From Pisaster brevispinus (Eukaryota; Echinodermata; Asteroidea; Forcipulatida; Asteriidae): DNA of 64,000 bases. The translations under genes were made by a program, and so were the position numbers. Under the pieces are notes generated by a model. It saw nothing but the letters and a program-made list of their open reading frames with translations. It searched no databases and was not told the DNA's origin. The stretch is from positions 1,612,001 through 1,676,000 of the forward strand of contig JAMKCF010000019.1 of assembly GCA_023634235.1 (NCBI GenBank). The letters run 5' to 3'. How positions within the stretch are numbered: the first letter of the stretch is position 1; the number at the start of each line of letters is the position of its first letter. This document shows positions 46,701 through 60,873 of this stretch, piece after piece.

Positions 46701-49700
46701 TGTAGGGTAAATTGTTCCACAGTTTTGGGGCAGCAGTTTTTTTCACCAGTGGTAGTATGGGTTTTGGGCGCAACAAGTAATGTGGTATCTAAAGATGATC
46801 GGAGGCTTCTGGCTGGCTGGTACAGTTGAATGAGTTCCGTTAAGTATGAAGGTGCAGAGTCAGTATTGAGACATTTGAAAACCAGGGTCAGTATTTTTAA
46901 GTTAATTTGGTACGAGACTGTCAGCCAAAGACATATCCATCCCGCTTGAGAAACATTACTATAAGTAGTTGTTACGGTGAGTAGGAGCTACTGGATTTGT
47001 CTATCAAAACTCTGAAATGACTTACTTTCTGCCTCAGCTTTCTTGATATCTTCTTCTTCATTACTGTTGCCATCTCCTCCAGACCTGACTGCCAATGGCA
47101 ATCTACGCTTAGACTTTGGATCCAACTCTTCCAGTTCAGATTCATTCTCTGAAGATTCATATAAAACATAAACATTATGAATAAGGTCATCAAATTGAAA
47201 GGATGGCATTCTTGCATGGTGGAAAAAGGATGATTTTGCCTTTTATCCATTTTGTGTGTATAGAGGTCAAACAAAGATAGCTCATTGGCACACATTGTTT
47301 GTTGTACATACATAAATGTTCATTTCCGTTGTTTCAACATGGTTTTGCCTCCAAGATGATGTCAATCTATACCAATCTAAAGATACAGTACTTGATGTTT
47401 ACTAAGTTCAATGAACCAAATCAATTGGCACCTATGCAGAGATCATTAATATCAGCCTATACCAAGCTTGCCCGAAGACAACAGGCCAGTTAGATACAAA
47501 CATGAATATCTTTTTGTGTTAAGGGATCAAATTTGGTTTAAATTTACAGTCGCCATGTGGCTAATCTCACTACCGCTGTTTGAAATTTATTACATAGGTT
47601 TCTTAAAAGAATCTTGTTAATCTTTTGTACATCTTGGGAAACTGTGCACTTTGGAAATAGAGACTGAATCCATAGCTTTATTGGTTAAAGATACAAAAAA
47701 ACCTCAATGTGGTTATGTAATCAAGAAACCAACCTGATGATGAATTTCCACTCGATTTTTTGCTGACATGAGGTTTTGTGTAGTCAGACAAGACAGATCC
47801 AACGCGGTTTGGCTTGTTCGACCCGAAGGCTTTGCTTCCTCTTCTTCTTATCTTGCGCTCTGATGACTGATGTTTTAGCAGTTCATTCTCTTGGGTCATC
47901 TCATCGAGTTGATCTTGGAGTACCTGAGTTCAAAAACAAATTTGTGATTTGCAATTTTTCCCCCTTAAAATAAAGTAGACAAAATTATAGGAATCTAAGG
48001 TCTGGCCACTCTGCCTTAATGACAGACTTCAACTTACATCCCAAAACATCCGAGGCTAATATGTACTAAAAGCACTTCTGTTAAAAAAAGAATATTTGCA
48101 TTCAAGACAAAACGATATTACATCATTATTTAGAGAGGAGTCAGGTAACTTTCAGCCACTCTCTAGTTTTCATTAAACACACCATACAAACGACATGTGA
48201 ACATTTTTTAATCAAATTAAGTCACTTTTTTTTAGTGAAAACGGCTCAGTTTTTGTGCCACTCTATTATGCTTACATTTATTTCAAATGCGCCAACTTAA
48301 ACAAGCTACAGTGATTTGTGGAGTTTTTCAAATGTATTTTTTCTATTTTGACAATTTTTCAGAGAATTAAAGTTCCTGGAGGATTGGTCCCAGAATAAAC
48401 TTTATAATCAATGAGCTTTCAGTTTAAAGAATTATAATCCTTAACTCTTGTCTTTAACACAATCCATACAACTTTGTTAGTCATACTTACTCTGACATGC
48501 TCTTGGTATTCTTTGAGGCTTTGCTCAAAGAACTCTTCTTGCTGTTTTGAGACCGTTTCTCTATTTGACTCTAATTCTGCCAACTGTGGAGCAAAGATCG
48601 AGGTTAAAGGTTATGGACAAGATCTCAACAACCATTTTTTGTTCTGATAGTAATCTCCACGTGTGGTGATTCACACCAAGCCAGCATACATTGCACAATG
48701 CAGAGCTACCAACATTTGCATCTTGCAATCAGGAAGAATTTGTACAGGGAGATATTTAGAATTACATTCAACATATTGGGGAAATATGTTTCCATAATCA
48801 GGGAGTGTTTCAAATTTGCAGGGAACTTTCTGAGGAATCAGGGAGAGTTAGCAGCAACACCCAGTGCACTTACACATGCCTATCCTGATTTGGGGAGTTA
48901 AATGTACACAAAGGTGTGGAAAATTGTAGAAATGGTAGACACGCATTGTGCAAGGGGTCAATACGTCACCTCTAACTTTGTAGCGTAATATCCTTTTCAG
49001 TAATGAATTTTTGATGTTTTTAAATTGTACATGAATCCAGCATGTCTGGTTGCCAATAAATTGTCTTTAATCTATTGTTGTTGTTGACCTCTCATACCTG
49101 AACAGCAATCTGTTTTTTAACTATTTCTTAAATGTTATGTACATGAATCCTTTAAAAAATTTCAATGCATTTCCCATGGGTCATTGTGGGTATGTGATAA
49201 TTTTGTTGTGGTTCACAAAAATCTTACAACACTTTTACCACCATAAAAATCGGGGGCTCGATTTCACAAAGCACTAAAATTCACCTTAAGATGAGTTGTT
49301 ATTATTGCCATAGTGGTTTGTATTGTGACATCACACTTTGCAAAGCAATTTAGATTGATGCACAGTTTAGCTCTTTGTGAAATCGATTGCAGGTTAAAGA
49401 CTGAGAATCAACTTGTGGTATGAAATATCATTTCAATACAGAACGTATTTTTTCCAAGACTGAGATCTTACCCTCTCTTCGAGTTCTTGAAACCCATCCA
49501 AATCTCTCTGCTGTTTCTGTATTGTTTTTTGGTCATCATTTAACTTCTCGGCAGCCTCACCCAATTCTTTCTCCAATCTTGTAATCTCCTACAGAATAAA
49601 CAATTATAATATTATTGATTCGTTTCTGGTGAAAAGAGTAGAATATTTAAGTCAGATTAAACAACAATCATAACAAAATTGGCTTACGGGGATCACCTTT

Positions 49701-52700
49701 TACAATTTTGTAAACAATAAAAATTTATGTATCTTTACATAGATATTTCATCCCTATTCATTAATGACTTTATCTTAAACGAGATGGTATAAAATCAATC
49801 ATTCATTGGTTACGACTTCTCCACCTGGGCATTCCATGGTCACGTAACATCAACCACACGCATCAGAAAACATGTTCATAACTCAAACGTTGGAAGTTAC
49901 TGTCGTTATTATATTTCAACAAATTAAGACATAGAAAACAAATTCAGAGGATATGAAATACAGCGTGACTAATAAGACTGCACATGAATGATCTAGTCTT
50001 TGCTCATTGATTAATTTCACAGGTAAAAACGCTACAATTACATTACAAAAACATACATAAAATACAAAAGGCAAGAAATATAAAAATATAAACAGCAGAT
50101 TACACAAAACGGTACAAAATCCAAAGACACGTCAATGGCATAAATGAAAGATAAAAAAAAAAATAACCTGAATTACTGTCTAAACAATCTAAAAGCCACA
50201 GCACCACATAGAAACTTGACTTACTTTTTGTGTTTCCAGGAGTCTTTCTCTTAGCCCAGCATCACCGGATTTCATTTGATTGATCTGTTCTTCTAATCTT
50301 TGACTTTGCTTCGTTGCCTGCGCTGCCATCAACATCCTTTCCTTCTCAAGCTCAGACTGCATTGCTGTCACTTTCTCCTGGAATTTTTTCTCAGCAGCTC
50401 TGGGAGAAATAACGCATTCGGAAATCTCTTTCAATGTATATGGGAGCTAAAACATACTTCAGATGACTTCATGAAGTACAACTGAGAGTATTTTCTGAAA
50501 ATATTTCAAAATTTGAGGGTAGCCCAAAATTAATCCAAAAGCTGAATTTGAATAACAGCTATTACAATTAAAGTGTTCCCTTACTGCAGTTTGGCTTCAT
50601 TTGTCTTGAGAATGCTGGCATGGGACTCATCAACTTCCTTCACCAGTAAGGCATTCCGTTGATTTGCCTCATAGATATCCCCCTTGAGTTTATCTCTTTC
50701 GTCTGTCAGAGCATCCAACTGGTTTCTGTAAGATGAAAATGGAAAAGTACACTTAGGAGGATATCATGTCCAACCTACCATCCTAAGATGATAGGTCATG
50801 TACATGACCTTTAGTTTGGTATCATACAGTGCAACTGAATGGCGAAGTTTATATGCACATATTAAGATCTATGTTCTTCCATCACATTCATGGACAAGAG
50901 TCATTGCTGACAAAATGGTCTGAAATTGGGATCACAATTTTAGAAGGGATGTCAAAATGATGTTATTTCCACTTTTTGGTTAACCCCTACGAGAAGAAAA
51001 TACAAATAAAATAACATCAATTTTTTTCCACAAGACAGACATAAAAAGTCTGTTTTCATATTAAAATGTCTGAAATTTCTTATGGCTGCACATTACATTG
51101 ACCTCCGGAAACAGAAGTCTTGGTTTTAGAATGACTTCATAACTAGATATTGATGATGACACACCTTGAAGAGGTGCTCCAAGGTCCAACAGATAGAGTC
51201 CTCATGAAAGTGGGAAAAAAATTACAAGTCTCCACCTCATGTTAAAATGGTGTTAAACATCATTTTATGCGATACTCTTTCAGAGTGAAATTTGAAACAT
51301 GAAGTCATCAGACAGCAAAAACGAAAAGGTCTACACATTCCAAAGAGTAATTTCTCCACCAGTTACGCCAGTCATAAGCTCAAATTCAATTCCACTTTGA
51401 TTGAATATCATCAGAACACAGGAATGAACTGAAAATTCTCTGCACAAAAATGTACAGCAATTTTTTTGAATAATGACATTATTGAACGCTTTTGGTTTTT
51501 GACAAACAAAATGCACTTGAAGGGTATCAAACAGAGTGTTATTTAACACAATTTTATCGTAGGTTATAGACTTTTAACTTTTTTCCATTTTCATAAGGAC
51601 TTTATCTGTTGGAAAATGATCTGATCACATAACTCAATTTGACCTTGGGAGTCCCTCTCTAAAGTACCATACTATCCTAACGAATCAATTTAGCAAAAAA
51701 AGATAGACTTACTTGAGGTGTTTTAGTTCTGATTGATAGGTTGTCAATGCAGCCTGGTACACTCCGTTGCTATCTCCTGTTGTCATTAACACATGCTCCA
51801 AAGCTGCTGACAAATCCTGCAAGTTCACCTTCCCCGTTTCGGTGTTTATATCGAGATTCTACAACCAATGAAGCAGGATAATAACCATTAAAGGTTTGTA
51901 TTTATACTGATTAGTACTCCATTTAATACCATGCCTGGGGCGCACACACTAATTAAAAAAAACTGTGTGCTAATCAACTGTCTTTGGTAGACCAGTGGGC
52001 TACTAAAATATTCTATATCTTTCTACATGTGAAAAGAGCAAATTTAATAGGCATATTTGGCTAAAAAAGTAAGAATGTTTATTGAGTACAAGGGCTGATC
52101 TACATGTTCATAATGATTTAGAATAGTATATAGACTTTTCAGGCTTTTTAACAACAATTTTTATGATTTTTTCTGAGGTCCCCCAAATCGGGAATCAGAT
52201 TTAAGTAGGAAGAATATCATGCCTGAATAAATCTCTAACTCAAGTTAGAGCCCTTGGAAAAATTTTTTTTTGGTTTTTCCAAACCAGATGGAAAAAACCC
52301 AGGGGAAAAATTTACTTCAAGTTCAAGGTCTACTGAATGAGTAGTAAACATCATTGCACAAAAAAATGTAATCATTCAAAACTTATGACATTTAGAAATA
52401 TACACTGTACCTCTAAAACTTCCATAGGGTTTTGTATGCCTTGCGCTGCCAACTGCTCTGCAATGTCATCCGGGTTGGCATACCTTTTAATAGTAATAGT
52501 AAATATTCTGTTAAATTTTTTACCCCTCTCATTTGGCAAGTTTGTAATGAGATGAATGTAAATGTACATGCTTATTGTGTATGTTGATATTGATACCAAA
52601 TTATGAAATAACAGCATTCTCCATTTTCAATGATTCACTGGCCAAATGGCAGTTAAAACACCCGAGGACCAGTCAAATTTCTCTCTGACATGTCTGAGTA

Positions 52701-55700
52701 GTCCGACCGACTATTTCACTGTTGAAAAGTATGGACTAATGAAAAAGCTGGTGGACTAGTGAAATGACAAGCTCACTGGTCCTGCTTGCTAGTCACTGAA
52801 CTTAAGGGCAAACCATATAACACATCATGAAATACATACAGAAAATAACACATTACTAATATGTAAACAATGGTCAATCTAACACAGTGTAACCCTCTAC
52901 AATTTCAATATAGGGAATGTGTGATATGCAAGGTCAACTACATTACATTACACAATATGAAATTTCAGACCAATCAGATCTAAGGACACTATAAAATAGA
53001 CTGTCTGGCTGAAAAAAATGTCATCTAAAAATACAACACGTATATTTATACATGTTCACATCACACTAATACACATATATGTACATGTACGTGTACACGT
53101 ATCATAAAAATCAACACCAAATGAGCAGCCTTTTTGCCTACCCATCATCCAGTTTCTGTTGTCCATCCGGATTTGAAGTCCCACCCGCCGCAGGATTTTT
53201 CCGCTGAAAAGGCAGGAATTCCTCAAAATATTTCTTAAACATCTTCTATCTTTTGATAACTGCTGTCACATCATGGGAAAACAGTCGTATTGCAGTAATG
53301 GCTTTAGAGTTTGTCATGCAATAGATTGGTCTATTTGTTTAGTTATTGAATCACTCAGATTCAAAGCAACAGCTGTTGTCCTATTATCTGTATGCACATG
53401 TGCTTTTGTGAAGCAGTCAATTGGAAACAAACCCATGTCATGCAAGTGATAGTAATTTCTATTGTTATGCATTATGCAAATACTAGTGAAGTGTTATATC
53501 TGTCAATGATACATGTACACGTGTTAAACCTACAGTGTAAATGACTATTAACAATCTGACATTATACTGCCAAAAATGTCTCTTTTGGAATTAGTAAAGA
53601 GTCCTAAATCTAAACTCAAACCATTTATTAATGAATTTACTTTATTTACTAAGAGTAAAACATGTATGTTGATGTTAATTTGTATGTAGATTTGGCACAT
53701 GAACTATGGATGAAGACGGTCAAAGTGACTTCATTCATTGTACATTGTGTAAAGTTTAATATGCACTGTTTCATTACAGATACAAGATTTTTTATGCAAG
53801 AAAAAAAAGTAAAAGATTATCAAAATATGTCATTTACTAAAGATTTAATTCATATGACTTCCAAATAGTGACCAGGAATGTATACCTGTCTCAGTTATAT
53901 GCCCACATTGGAAAGGATGCAGATGTGGATTTGAGGTCAACATTGAAGTCAACATCGTTTACAAAAAATTTAATACATTAAAATGTAGATATAAATAAGG
54001 ATCTCTCAGATATTGCGAATCTGAAAAATGATGAAGACCATGCAGCAAATTGTTTTACTTTGAGCATAAGATCAATACTGTTGCGTTGATCTATTTTTAC
54101 AAGACTCCTGACACACAAAAGCAAACACTTCTTGCAATTTCTTTGAATTTTTGGTGTCTGGGGAGAGCACATTTATTTCTCAACTAGCATGGTTACTATC
54201 ACAGCAAAAAGACACCAGGATGCATTTACTCTGGGAGCGGGTTGCCCAACCCTCAGGCAGGGGTCCCCAGCAGACGCTCCAGCTGCGGAGCCGTGCTTGC
54301 ACCCTCTGCCGACCAATCGGCATGGCAAATTAAGTCCTTCACATTAAACAAGTACTGTTACAGTTTATTGAAAATGAAAAAAAAAATTAATTAACTGGAC
54401 AACTTGGTGTACTCACCCTGTAAGATTACTGTCCAGCATTGTTAATAGCTGAGTACCACCTATCATAGATGGTGTAGCAGTTCTGTACAATGGGTCATCC
54501 ATTGCGCTGCCCATCATTGACATGCGAAGCTTGGCTTTCTGAGCTGTTGATAATGCACTTGGTAGTGGAGTGGTAGGTGGGCGAGGGCCTTCGTGACGAA
54601 ACAAGCCCTCTAAGAATTCCTGGAAACCAACTCTGTCATCCTGGTCAACATCTAGCTTGTTAAACAGATTCTTCAATTCCTGAAGCAAGTCAAACCATAA
54701 ATTAGTCAGAACAGAGGCAGTGTACAACACTATGTAAATCATATGTGTGAGTCACGTATCCACTTTTTGGAAATCTTAAACAATATGTGAATCACACTGT
54801 ATATATTAACATAAATAATGGTGCAAGGCTAAACAAAATCATAATTTTCTTTATCTATAGGCGAACTAATCGCATATCAATTGTATGCAATACCCTCTCC
54901 TACATGTAAATATATTTATTTAACTGGCTAATTTTATTAATTTATTTAACTATTCAATTCAAGCTCTATGGTCTAGCAGTTATCCCATCTGAGGTGCCAG
55001 TGAGTTTTTTGGAAAGCATTGACAATTCAGTGCTTATCATACATGGGTATACGGTGAAACCAAATCATATCATTTTTCATCCAGATCCAAAAGTTAGATC
55101 AGTTTATGCACTGTACATCAGACTATACAGTAGAGTAACCAATGAAGATGCAGGAGATTAAAACAAGCAATATACTTTTATGGACCACTTGCACTGGCGT
55201 CACATGAGGCTTCAGTCCACGGTCTGCCACAGTGGGAGTCAAAATAAATTTAGAGATACGGTGGGTGTCTAACTGTGCAAGCGCCCAATGAAAATGCGTC
55301 GCCTGGAACTGGAATCTGACTCCCAAAATGGCACAAGCAAAATTGATCATGTGAGGGCCTCAGGTTGAAATTGGGTCAATACCATCATACCTCTTCATCC
55401 ATGTCTTCCATGCCAATATGCTGACAGACTGTAGACAGGTCATCAATGTCCAAGTAGCCGTCACTACCGACACCCACCTCGTCCCATATAGCTTGGACCT
55501 GTTCAGCTTCGGTGGGTGCAGCTTCCATCAGACTCATGGAAGCATTCATCTGACCTTAAAAGCAAAGTAAAATAGTTTGGAAAGTTTTATTTCAAATTCT
55601 TAAACTGTTACAATAAAATAGAAATGCAATTACAATCAAAGTAGTTATTAAACAGAATGGCTTAGTGGTAAATATAAATAATATATTGATTAGTTTCAAC

Positions 55701-58700
55701 CTGAAAGCTCACTAATTTCATACCAGTACCAATCTATAACTATGAGAGAAACATTATTATCTCAAATACTGTTAGAGTCAAGTTAGACATTTGCCAAGAT
55801 TGCTGTTCCTAACTTTGATTGCCGTATTCAAAAGCTCATTAGGAAAAAGTTTTTTTTTTTTAAGAACTGAAACACTGTTCCTTTTGTTGTTATTTTCACT
55901 TTCACTCAAACATGATCAAAAGGAATATAAAATGCTGTTTGATTATAAAATGCTATACTTTCTATATTATTTTAATATACTTTCTATATTCATTCCTGAA
56001 GCAGACACACTGCATAAATTACCAGTGGTTAACAGAACAAGCACTTGTTTCTGATGTTCCACATTTCTAATGTAGAGAATAAACTGGACTCAGCTTTATC
56101 GTTTAAATGGCTAATTTAGCAATATTGTATAATCCTCAGTTTCCAATATGCCCGCATGCATCTTGCAGAAACAAATCGACTTAATATCTGAAACTAATAA
56201 TCCTAGATTCAACCAACCTTCAGCTTCAAATGTCTCATGTACAATCATAGGTATATCTCTTCTGCTTGCTGACAAAACATTATCAACCTCAAATTCACCG
56301 TCTAAGCTCTGCAAATAATAACAAATTAAATATGAAAATATTTTGTTCAGTTGATACTTTGTATACCAGTTGCATTGGTGCCTTCTGGTGATTACCATAC
56401 ACATGGGTTTATCAATAGGCTGAGCAAGTCTTGTGCATTTTTGAACATCCAGGACCAAGTTTGTCCCAATCACATTGAGTTTAACAAATGACTAGTATTT
56501 AAAAAAAATATTTCTATTATAAACAAAGTGAAATTGTATTTATATTTATAACAAAGTGCTATGTGTTTTTTTATTTTGTGTAATCAAAATGAAAAAGATT
56601 TGATTTCATAGAAAAGTATTGTCTGTGTTTGAACTGTTTTCTTGTTTTCGATTTGTGCAGTCTCTCATGTCTCTTGAAACTCATCTGGAAGGCCACAACA
56701 ATTTGGCCGGTACAACACAGCAAAACAAAACTTCTTGTTTGAAAAAGCTTGATCATTTAAACCAAATAATATCCCACACTGATCCTTTGATAAAAGCTGA
56801 AACGAAAGTGCAACTGTTAAAACCATAGAAACAAAATTGTTTAAATCAGCCAATCCCAGAAAATTCTGTGAACCGATGTGCCACCCCTGGATAAATGAGC
56901 ACACAGTTGACGCATAGCAACACTAGAGAGCAGATGGCAGCACAAACAACACAGTAAGGGCACCACCAGTAACCCAATGTACACATACACTATGATCGTG
57001 CTATAAAATCATAAAATCCACTATACATGTACATTGGGAAATGCTAGGTCAAACTTTTCTTAGGATTCTTAACAACGAGCTAGTGAACTTGTCTATGTGT
57101 TACAATCAATGGCACCGTCCCAACCAGCAGTGTCCCAAATCAATGAGCCATTTGCACGTTAGATTTGAATATTGTCTGGTACAATGACTTGCTTGATCAC
57201 AAGTTATTGCTTAAATTTGAAATCTTCAGACTGTCAAGACAGTCACATGATTCTGGCAAGCCTATGCTTGTCACATAAGAGACGTTGAACACTGAAATAC
57301 CTGTACACAATTTTTAATGAATGTGTATGGCACAATGGTGTAAGGGTTTGCACATCTGGAGGTTGCTACACAAAAGCTTGTTTCGAACCATTTGACGTAG
57401 CAACTGTCTCTTTAGTCTGAGGAATTCCAATTCAAGCAGTAGGCTAACTTATGCCTAACATGCCTAAGCAAGACATTGTACCATTCAAATATAAAGCCTG
57501 GTCCATACTTCACAAATGAGCGATGCAAATTTTCTAGTGTCACATTTGAAAAAAACAGCGCGTACGATTATTGTGCCACCAAAATTCGCTTTGAATCCGC
57601 TTTCGCGTGAAATATGGACCAGGCTTAGCTTGCAAATGGCTTATAACAATGTCCTACAGTCAGTCCATACATTAAACGATCCATCATAGAATCACAGGCA
57701 GTTGTCCCAGATTGTTTAAATACCAGATTAACCAAACTGACTCACCTCGCTAATATCGTCAGCAAAGGATAAAGACTTGCTTGATTTCCCCCGCGCTTTA
57801 CCCTTTCCTCCAGACAGACTGGTTTCCTTCTCTGTCCTGTCTTGTCTCGATGTATCAATCCCAGTGATATGACTACTTAAATCCGTGTCAATATCTGAGA
57901 AATCGGCTGTGTAACTCAAGTCAAAATCAGGTCGAGATCTGCGGCCATATTTCTTTCCAGCTTTCACATATTTTGGTGATACCTCTACTTCATCAGCTAA
58001 TGATACTACATGTATATGGAAGACAGAAAATGGAAATTATTAATCCTCGAGTCCCTGACAAAACACATAGTACACAGACAGAAAACTATTCCATAATTAG
58101 CAGCAGGGAGCATTTTATGAAGATTGGCCAGATTGATGAAGGTTTTTGGTAAGTTTCCTTTGATTCTTAAAAAAAACATACTATTTTTACATTCTAAATG
58201 TAGCTTTTATCATAAATGTCATACCATGTATCCCTGCATAAATGATAAAAATTGGTACTGGGTAACAACCTGTGTAATTTATTTTCTTACGATAATGGCT
58301 TATCTTTCATCGTTCCTTTCAAAGATTCCTCACATTTCAAGAACAAGCAAGATTGAGATTGGTGATACATGATACATGGCCTGGATACATGGGATAAGGG
58401 AAGTAATCTCTCTTCTCTTTGGAACTCCTTGCCTGGTGCATGTTTCCCGCCATCCTACAATCTAGACCTTTGTATTATGTTTAAGAGGAATATAAATTCC
58501 TAACTTCAGCACTCTTGAGTTATTTTCATCTTTAATATTTTTCTTTGTGAATATTGGCTTTGTGAATATTGGTTTTAATCCTTGTTTGAGGCAAACTTGC
58601 ATAATAAAAAACAATTTTAAAAAGTAACCTGGTGTACAAATACAAGTCAAGAATGCTGCGTGGAAAGCAAAACTTGCCAATATTACATGAATGTTGACAG

Positions 58701-60350
58701 TATGTGTAAGTAGAACAACCAGCCTGTGTGAAACAAAACTCAACCTGATACTTCAGGTAGCAGAACAAAAGATTATCTTGACATTTGACTGTGTTGGTAG
58801 TGGACCAAATAGGAATCGTGGCTTTTTGTCACACTACAGCACTGACTCATTACCATCCTTTGTTCAGATTGTGCTGGATTGTATAAGCCCTTGGTTAAAT
58901 TTGTTTTTCTTCATTGCATCTGATGAAGTTGTTGTTGCTACAAAAGCTCATGGAGATATTTATTTATCACTAATTAGTCATTTAAGTGCTACATTTTATT
59001 GTCTTCTATACTAATGTAACAAGCAGTCAGGTAGAAAAGATGCTACAGAGCAGACAGAAGATGCAGAACAAAGTACAAGTAGGCTAGTCAAGAATGTTAA
59101 GCTTACTAACCATGAAGAAGTAATAGTGCAATGGTGTGTACATGTTATACATACCTTCATTGATACTCCCGAGGCTGATGTTATCTTCTTCTATTTGGTC
59201 TATACCATCGAGATCAACGGCACTGGACAAAACCATAACAAATCCTTCCTTGAATGTATCAAAGTCAATCTGAAATCAAGTCATTCCAAAGCATTCAATC
59301 CATGCAACTGTCACAACGTGATAAAGAAAAATCATAGTGTAATGAACACCATATTGTCGGCTCAGTGCTATAAGGTCGTTAGTTGCAATTGCATATCTGT
59401 CAAAAGAGCTTTAAATGACAAATGCATAAGTTTGACCCCCAACAAATAAAATCTAAATCCACAAATAGGCCTAAATGTTTTTATTAGAATCTGATCACTT
59501 TGGAGACAACTCTTGATAACCAAACTCCGTTTACCAGGGGGCTCCAAAATATGCATATAAAGAGAAATTTTAAGAAGTCAATACAAACTGCCAAAACGAC
59601 CTCATAGCCCTGAGCAATCTAGTCCACATTTACACCCAAAATGGAAAAGCATTGCTTTAGTGTTAATTTGTTTTAATGCACAACACATGCAATGACATGG
59701 GGACATAGACTCAAAAAATGGCACAGCCAAAGTTATTGTGATGATAACGCTAGGCAAACTTTGGTCTTGAAGAAGACTAAACTTTAATACTTGTTCAGTT
59801 GTGAGGTGGCCATAGAGTTATTTTATAGAATAATGACCCAACAAGAAGCATCTTTGCCCATTCAGAAAATGGCGCTGACCCCATCATATAACCCAGGTCA
59901 CGCACCAGTTTACACAACCAGCATTTCATAAGTGGACAACTTGATGTAATTTACCCATAGGGATTCTTGCCCTTGGTTGGACAGCCCAATTATGTTTGTG
60001 TAATAACAAGTGCTCCCTCTAGTACTATTACATTACTCCATAGAAGTGACCCAACTCTGAAATGATTGGACTCTTGCCAGTAGTCCAACTAGATTTAAAG
60101 CCAATTTCTTTCACTTTCAGTCAGAGAAGAAATTTTAGAGCATACATGCAAGTATTAAACTTACCAGTTTCTGTGTACTGTTGCCTACCAGATGCTGCAA
60201 CAAATCATCTGCCTGCTCATCTAATTGTAGCTTTGTACATAAATCTTGCAATTCCTCTCGATTGAGCATACCAAGACCTCCAGCATCGCAACTGTCGAAT
60301 ACCTCCTTCAACTGCGACACGTACATGTCTTGATCCCCGGAGTCATCCAT
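40729..60350 (-). CDS. NIN: Ninein / ninein-like centrosomal protein, 20 coding exons, 1,301 aa
   Basis: Ninein-family proteins anchor microtubule minus ends at mother-centriole appendages. Exons: 60350-60165, 59269-59155, 58005-57746, 56308-56218, 55554-55391, 54679-54417, 52483-52411, 51858-51713, 50725-50585, 50399-50225, 49588-49472, 48583-48491, 47923-47734, 47148-47026, 45851-45542, 44914-44149, 43560-43447, 42718-42650, 42174-41851 and 40914-40729. All phases agree. Diagnostic matches to vertebrate ninein: an N-terminal EF-like unit with NREELQDLC, FDTFKEGF, PKYVKAGKKYGRRSRPDF, and the unit around NPDDIAEQLAAQGI. The C-terminus YMENCKLHTALQITEERQ is followed by IRKVSPA, close to NINL. 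One EF loop is canonical (DVDQDDRVGFQE, about residue 300); the others are degenerate. Residues 385-1300 are coiled coil, interrupted by a basic low-complexity region near 630-700. The length fits NINL (about 1,380) better than NIN (about 2,090). NIN and NINL probably arose by a vertebrate duplication, so the symbol is provisional. Confidence 0.92.
42190..42480. repeat. Minisatellite of about 36-bp units beside a ninein splice acceptor
   Basis: Seven to eight degenerate units contain 'gaacaagtttcatcatgaag' and 'caacattgaa'. The array begins within about 20 bp of the acceptor of exon 42174-41851. All units share the same strand and order, so it is a tandem array and not an inverted element. 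Confidence 0.8.
42847..43065. mobile_element. MITE with CCCCTTGCA / GGGGTCA ends
   Basis: The left 'gaccccttgcatatgatg' and right 'acctcagtacaaggggtca' ends are inverted. The interior has 'actctcaaaatggc' as in the relatives near 29918-30075 and 48890-48965 (partial). Confidence 0.5.
46640..46960. repeat. Interspersed repeat fragment, family also at 6700-7010
   Basis: It contains 'ttgttccacagttttggggc' and 'gtattgagacatttgaaaacc', words typical of an old interspersed repeat. There is no open frame. Family unknown. Confidence 0.35.
51168..51664. mobile_element. Palindromic MITE in ninein intron
   Basis: The left end (gaggtgctccaaggtccaac, then gatagagtcctcatgaaag) is mirrored at the right (rc gagagggactcccaaggtc, then gataaagtccttatgaaaa). 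Relatives are at 22123-22785 and 37620-37905. Confidence 0.7.
53142..53242 (-). CDS. Possible alternative first coding exon of ninein (short isoform)
   Basis: It opens with an ATG at 53242 (MFKKYFEEFLPFQ) and stays open for 33 codons plus two bases to a good donor (GATGG|GTAGGC). Its phase fits exactly onto exon 52483-52411, giving GQQKLDDG then YANPDD. It cannot be an ordinary internal exon, because splicing exon 54679-54417 into it would shift the frame. It would start a protein lacking the first five EF-region exons and the canonical EF loop. Transcript support is not visible in DNA. Confidence 0.45.
57150..57645. mobile_element. MITE copy 2 of the 8151-8407 family, with nested insertion
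   Basis: The ends gccatttgcacgttagattt and (rc) gccatttgcaag match the family ends. The right end is interrupted by an independent 130-bp inverted-repeat element at 57495-57625. Confidence 0.7.
57495..57625. mobile_element. Short MITE nested in the 57150-57645 element
   Basis: Ends aagcctggtccatacttcac and (rc) aagcctggtccatatttcac are inverted. A TA on each side may be the target duplication. Comparison with the empty site in the 8151-8407 copy supports insertion. Confidence 0.7.
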
Positions 60351-60392
60351 TGTACAACTACTGGTTCTATAGTTAATAAATAGATGACTGAG
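60351..60392 (-). other. Probable 5' UTR part of ninein first coding exon
   Basis: A strong pyrimidine-rich acceptor (tttatttttacag) ends at 60393. This implies at least one upstream non-coding exon. A good minus-strand donor (GCCAG|GTAAGG) lies at 62902/62901 and could end that exon. If so, the nested transposons at 60874-62373 are in the first intron. Confidence 0.4.
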
Positions 60393-60873
60393 CTGTAAAA
60401 ATAAAATATAAATCAACCAAAGTTATCAATTGTATACAAACAAGGAATATGCAGAGAGGAATTTGAGAGCTGTTATTTTGTTCATATTGTGCACCGAAAA
60501 GATGCTTTTTCTCCTAATAGAAATATATTTTCAATACAGCAGTGCGGTTCTGCCAGAAAACATACCACACAGTCTACAGTAAAGAGTGAGTCTACTTTAC
60601 ATTGATGGGTCAAAAAACAACAACTATATCCATGGATAACTTTATTCTGCAAATCGCAGATTCATGCTTCCGTTTTACACATCATGTAACGCAAAGGTGT
60701 GCAAAGGTGTGCATACTATGCAAGAAATGTGTAGCAACCCCATCGACTTCCGGATGCTTGAGGCCTAAATGAGTGTAGTCTCGTTGCAAGACCATCTCTG
60801 TTTGATTGGTCACAATTTTTCACGCAAGAGAAAGAGGGCACTATATAATCTGAGTGGTTTGATGGATGATAAG

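Noticed and set aside
53142..53211. Use of this segment as an ordinary internal ninein exon
   Set aside because: The preceding exon ends in phase 2, which would frameshift. Direct joining of 54417 to 52483 gives a continuous match to ninein.
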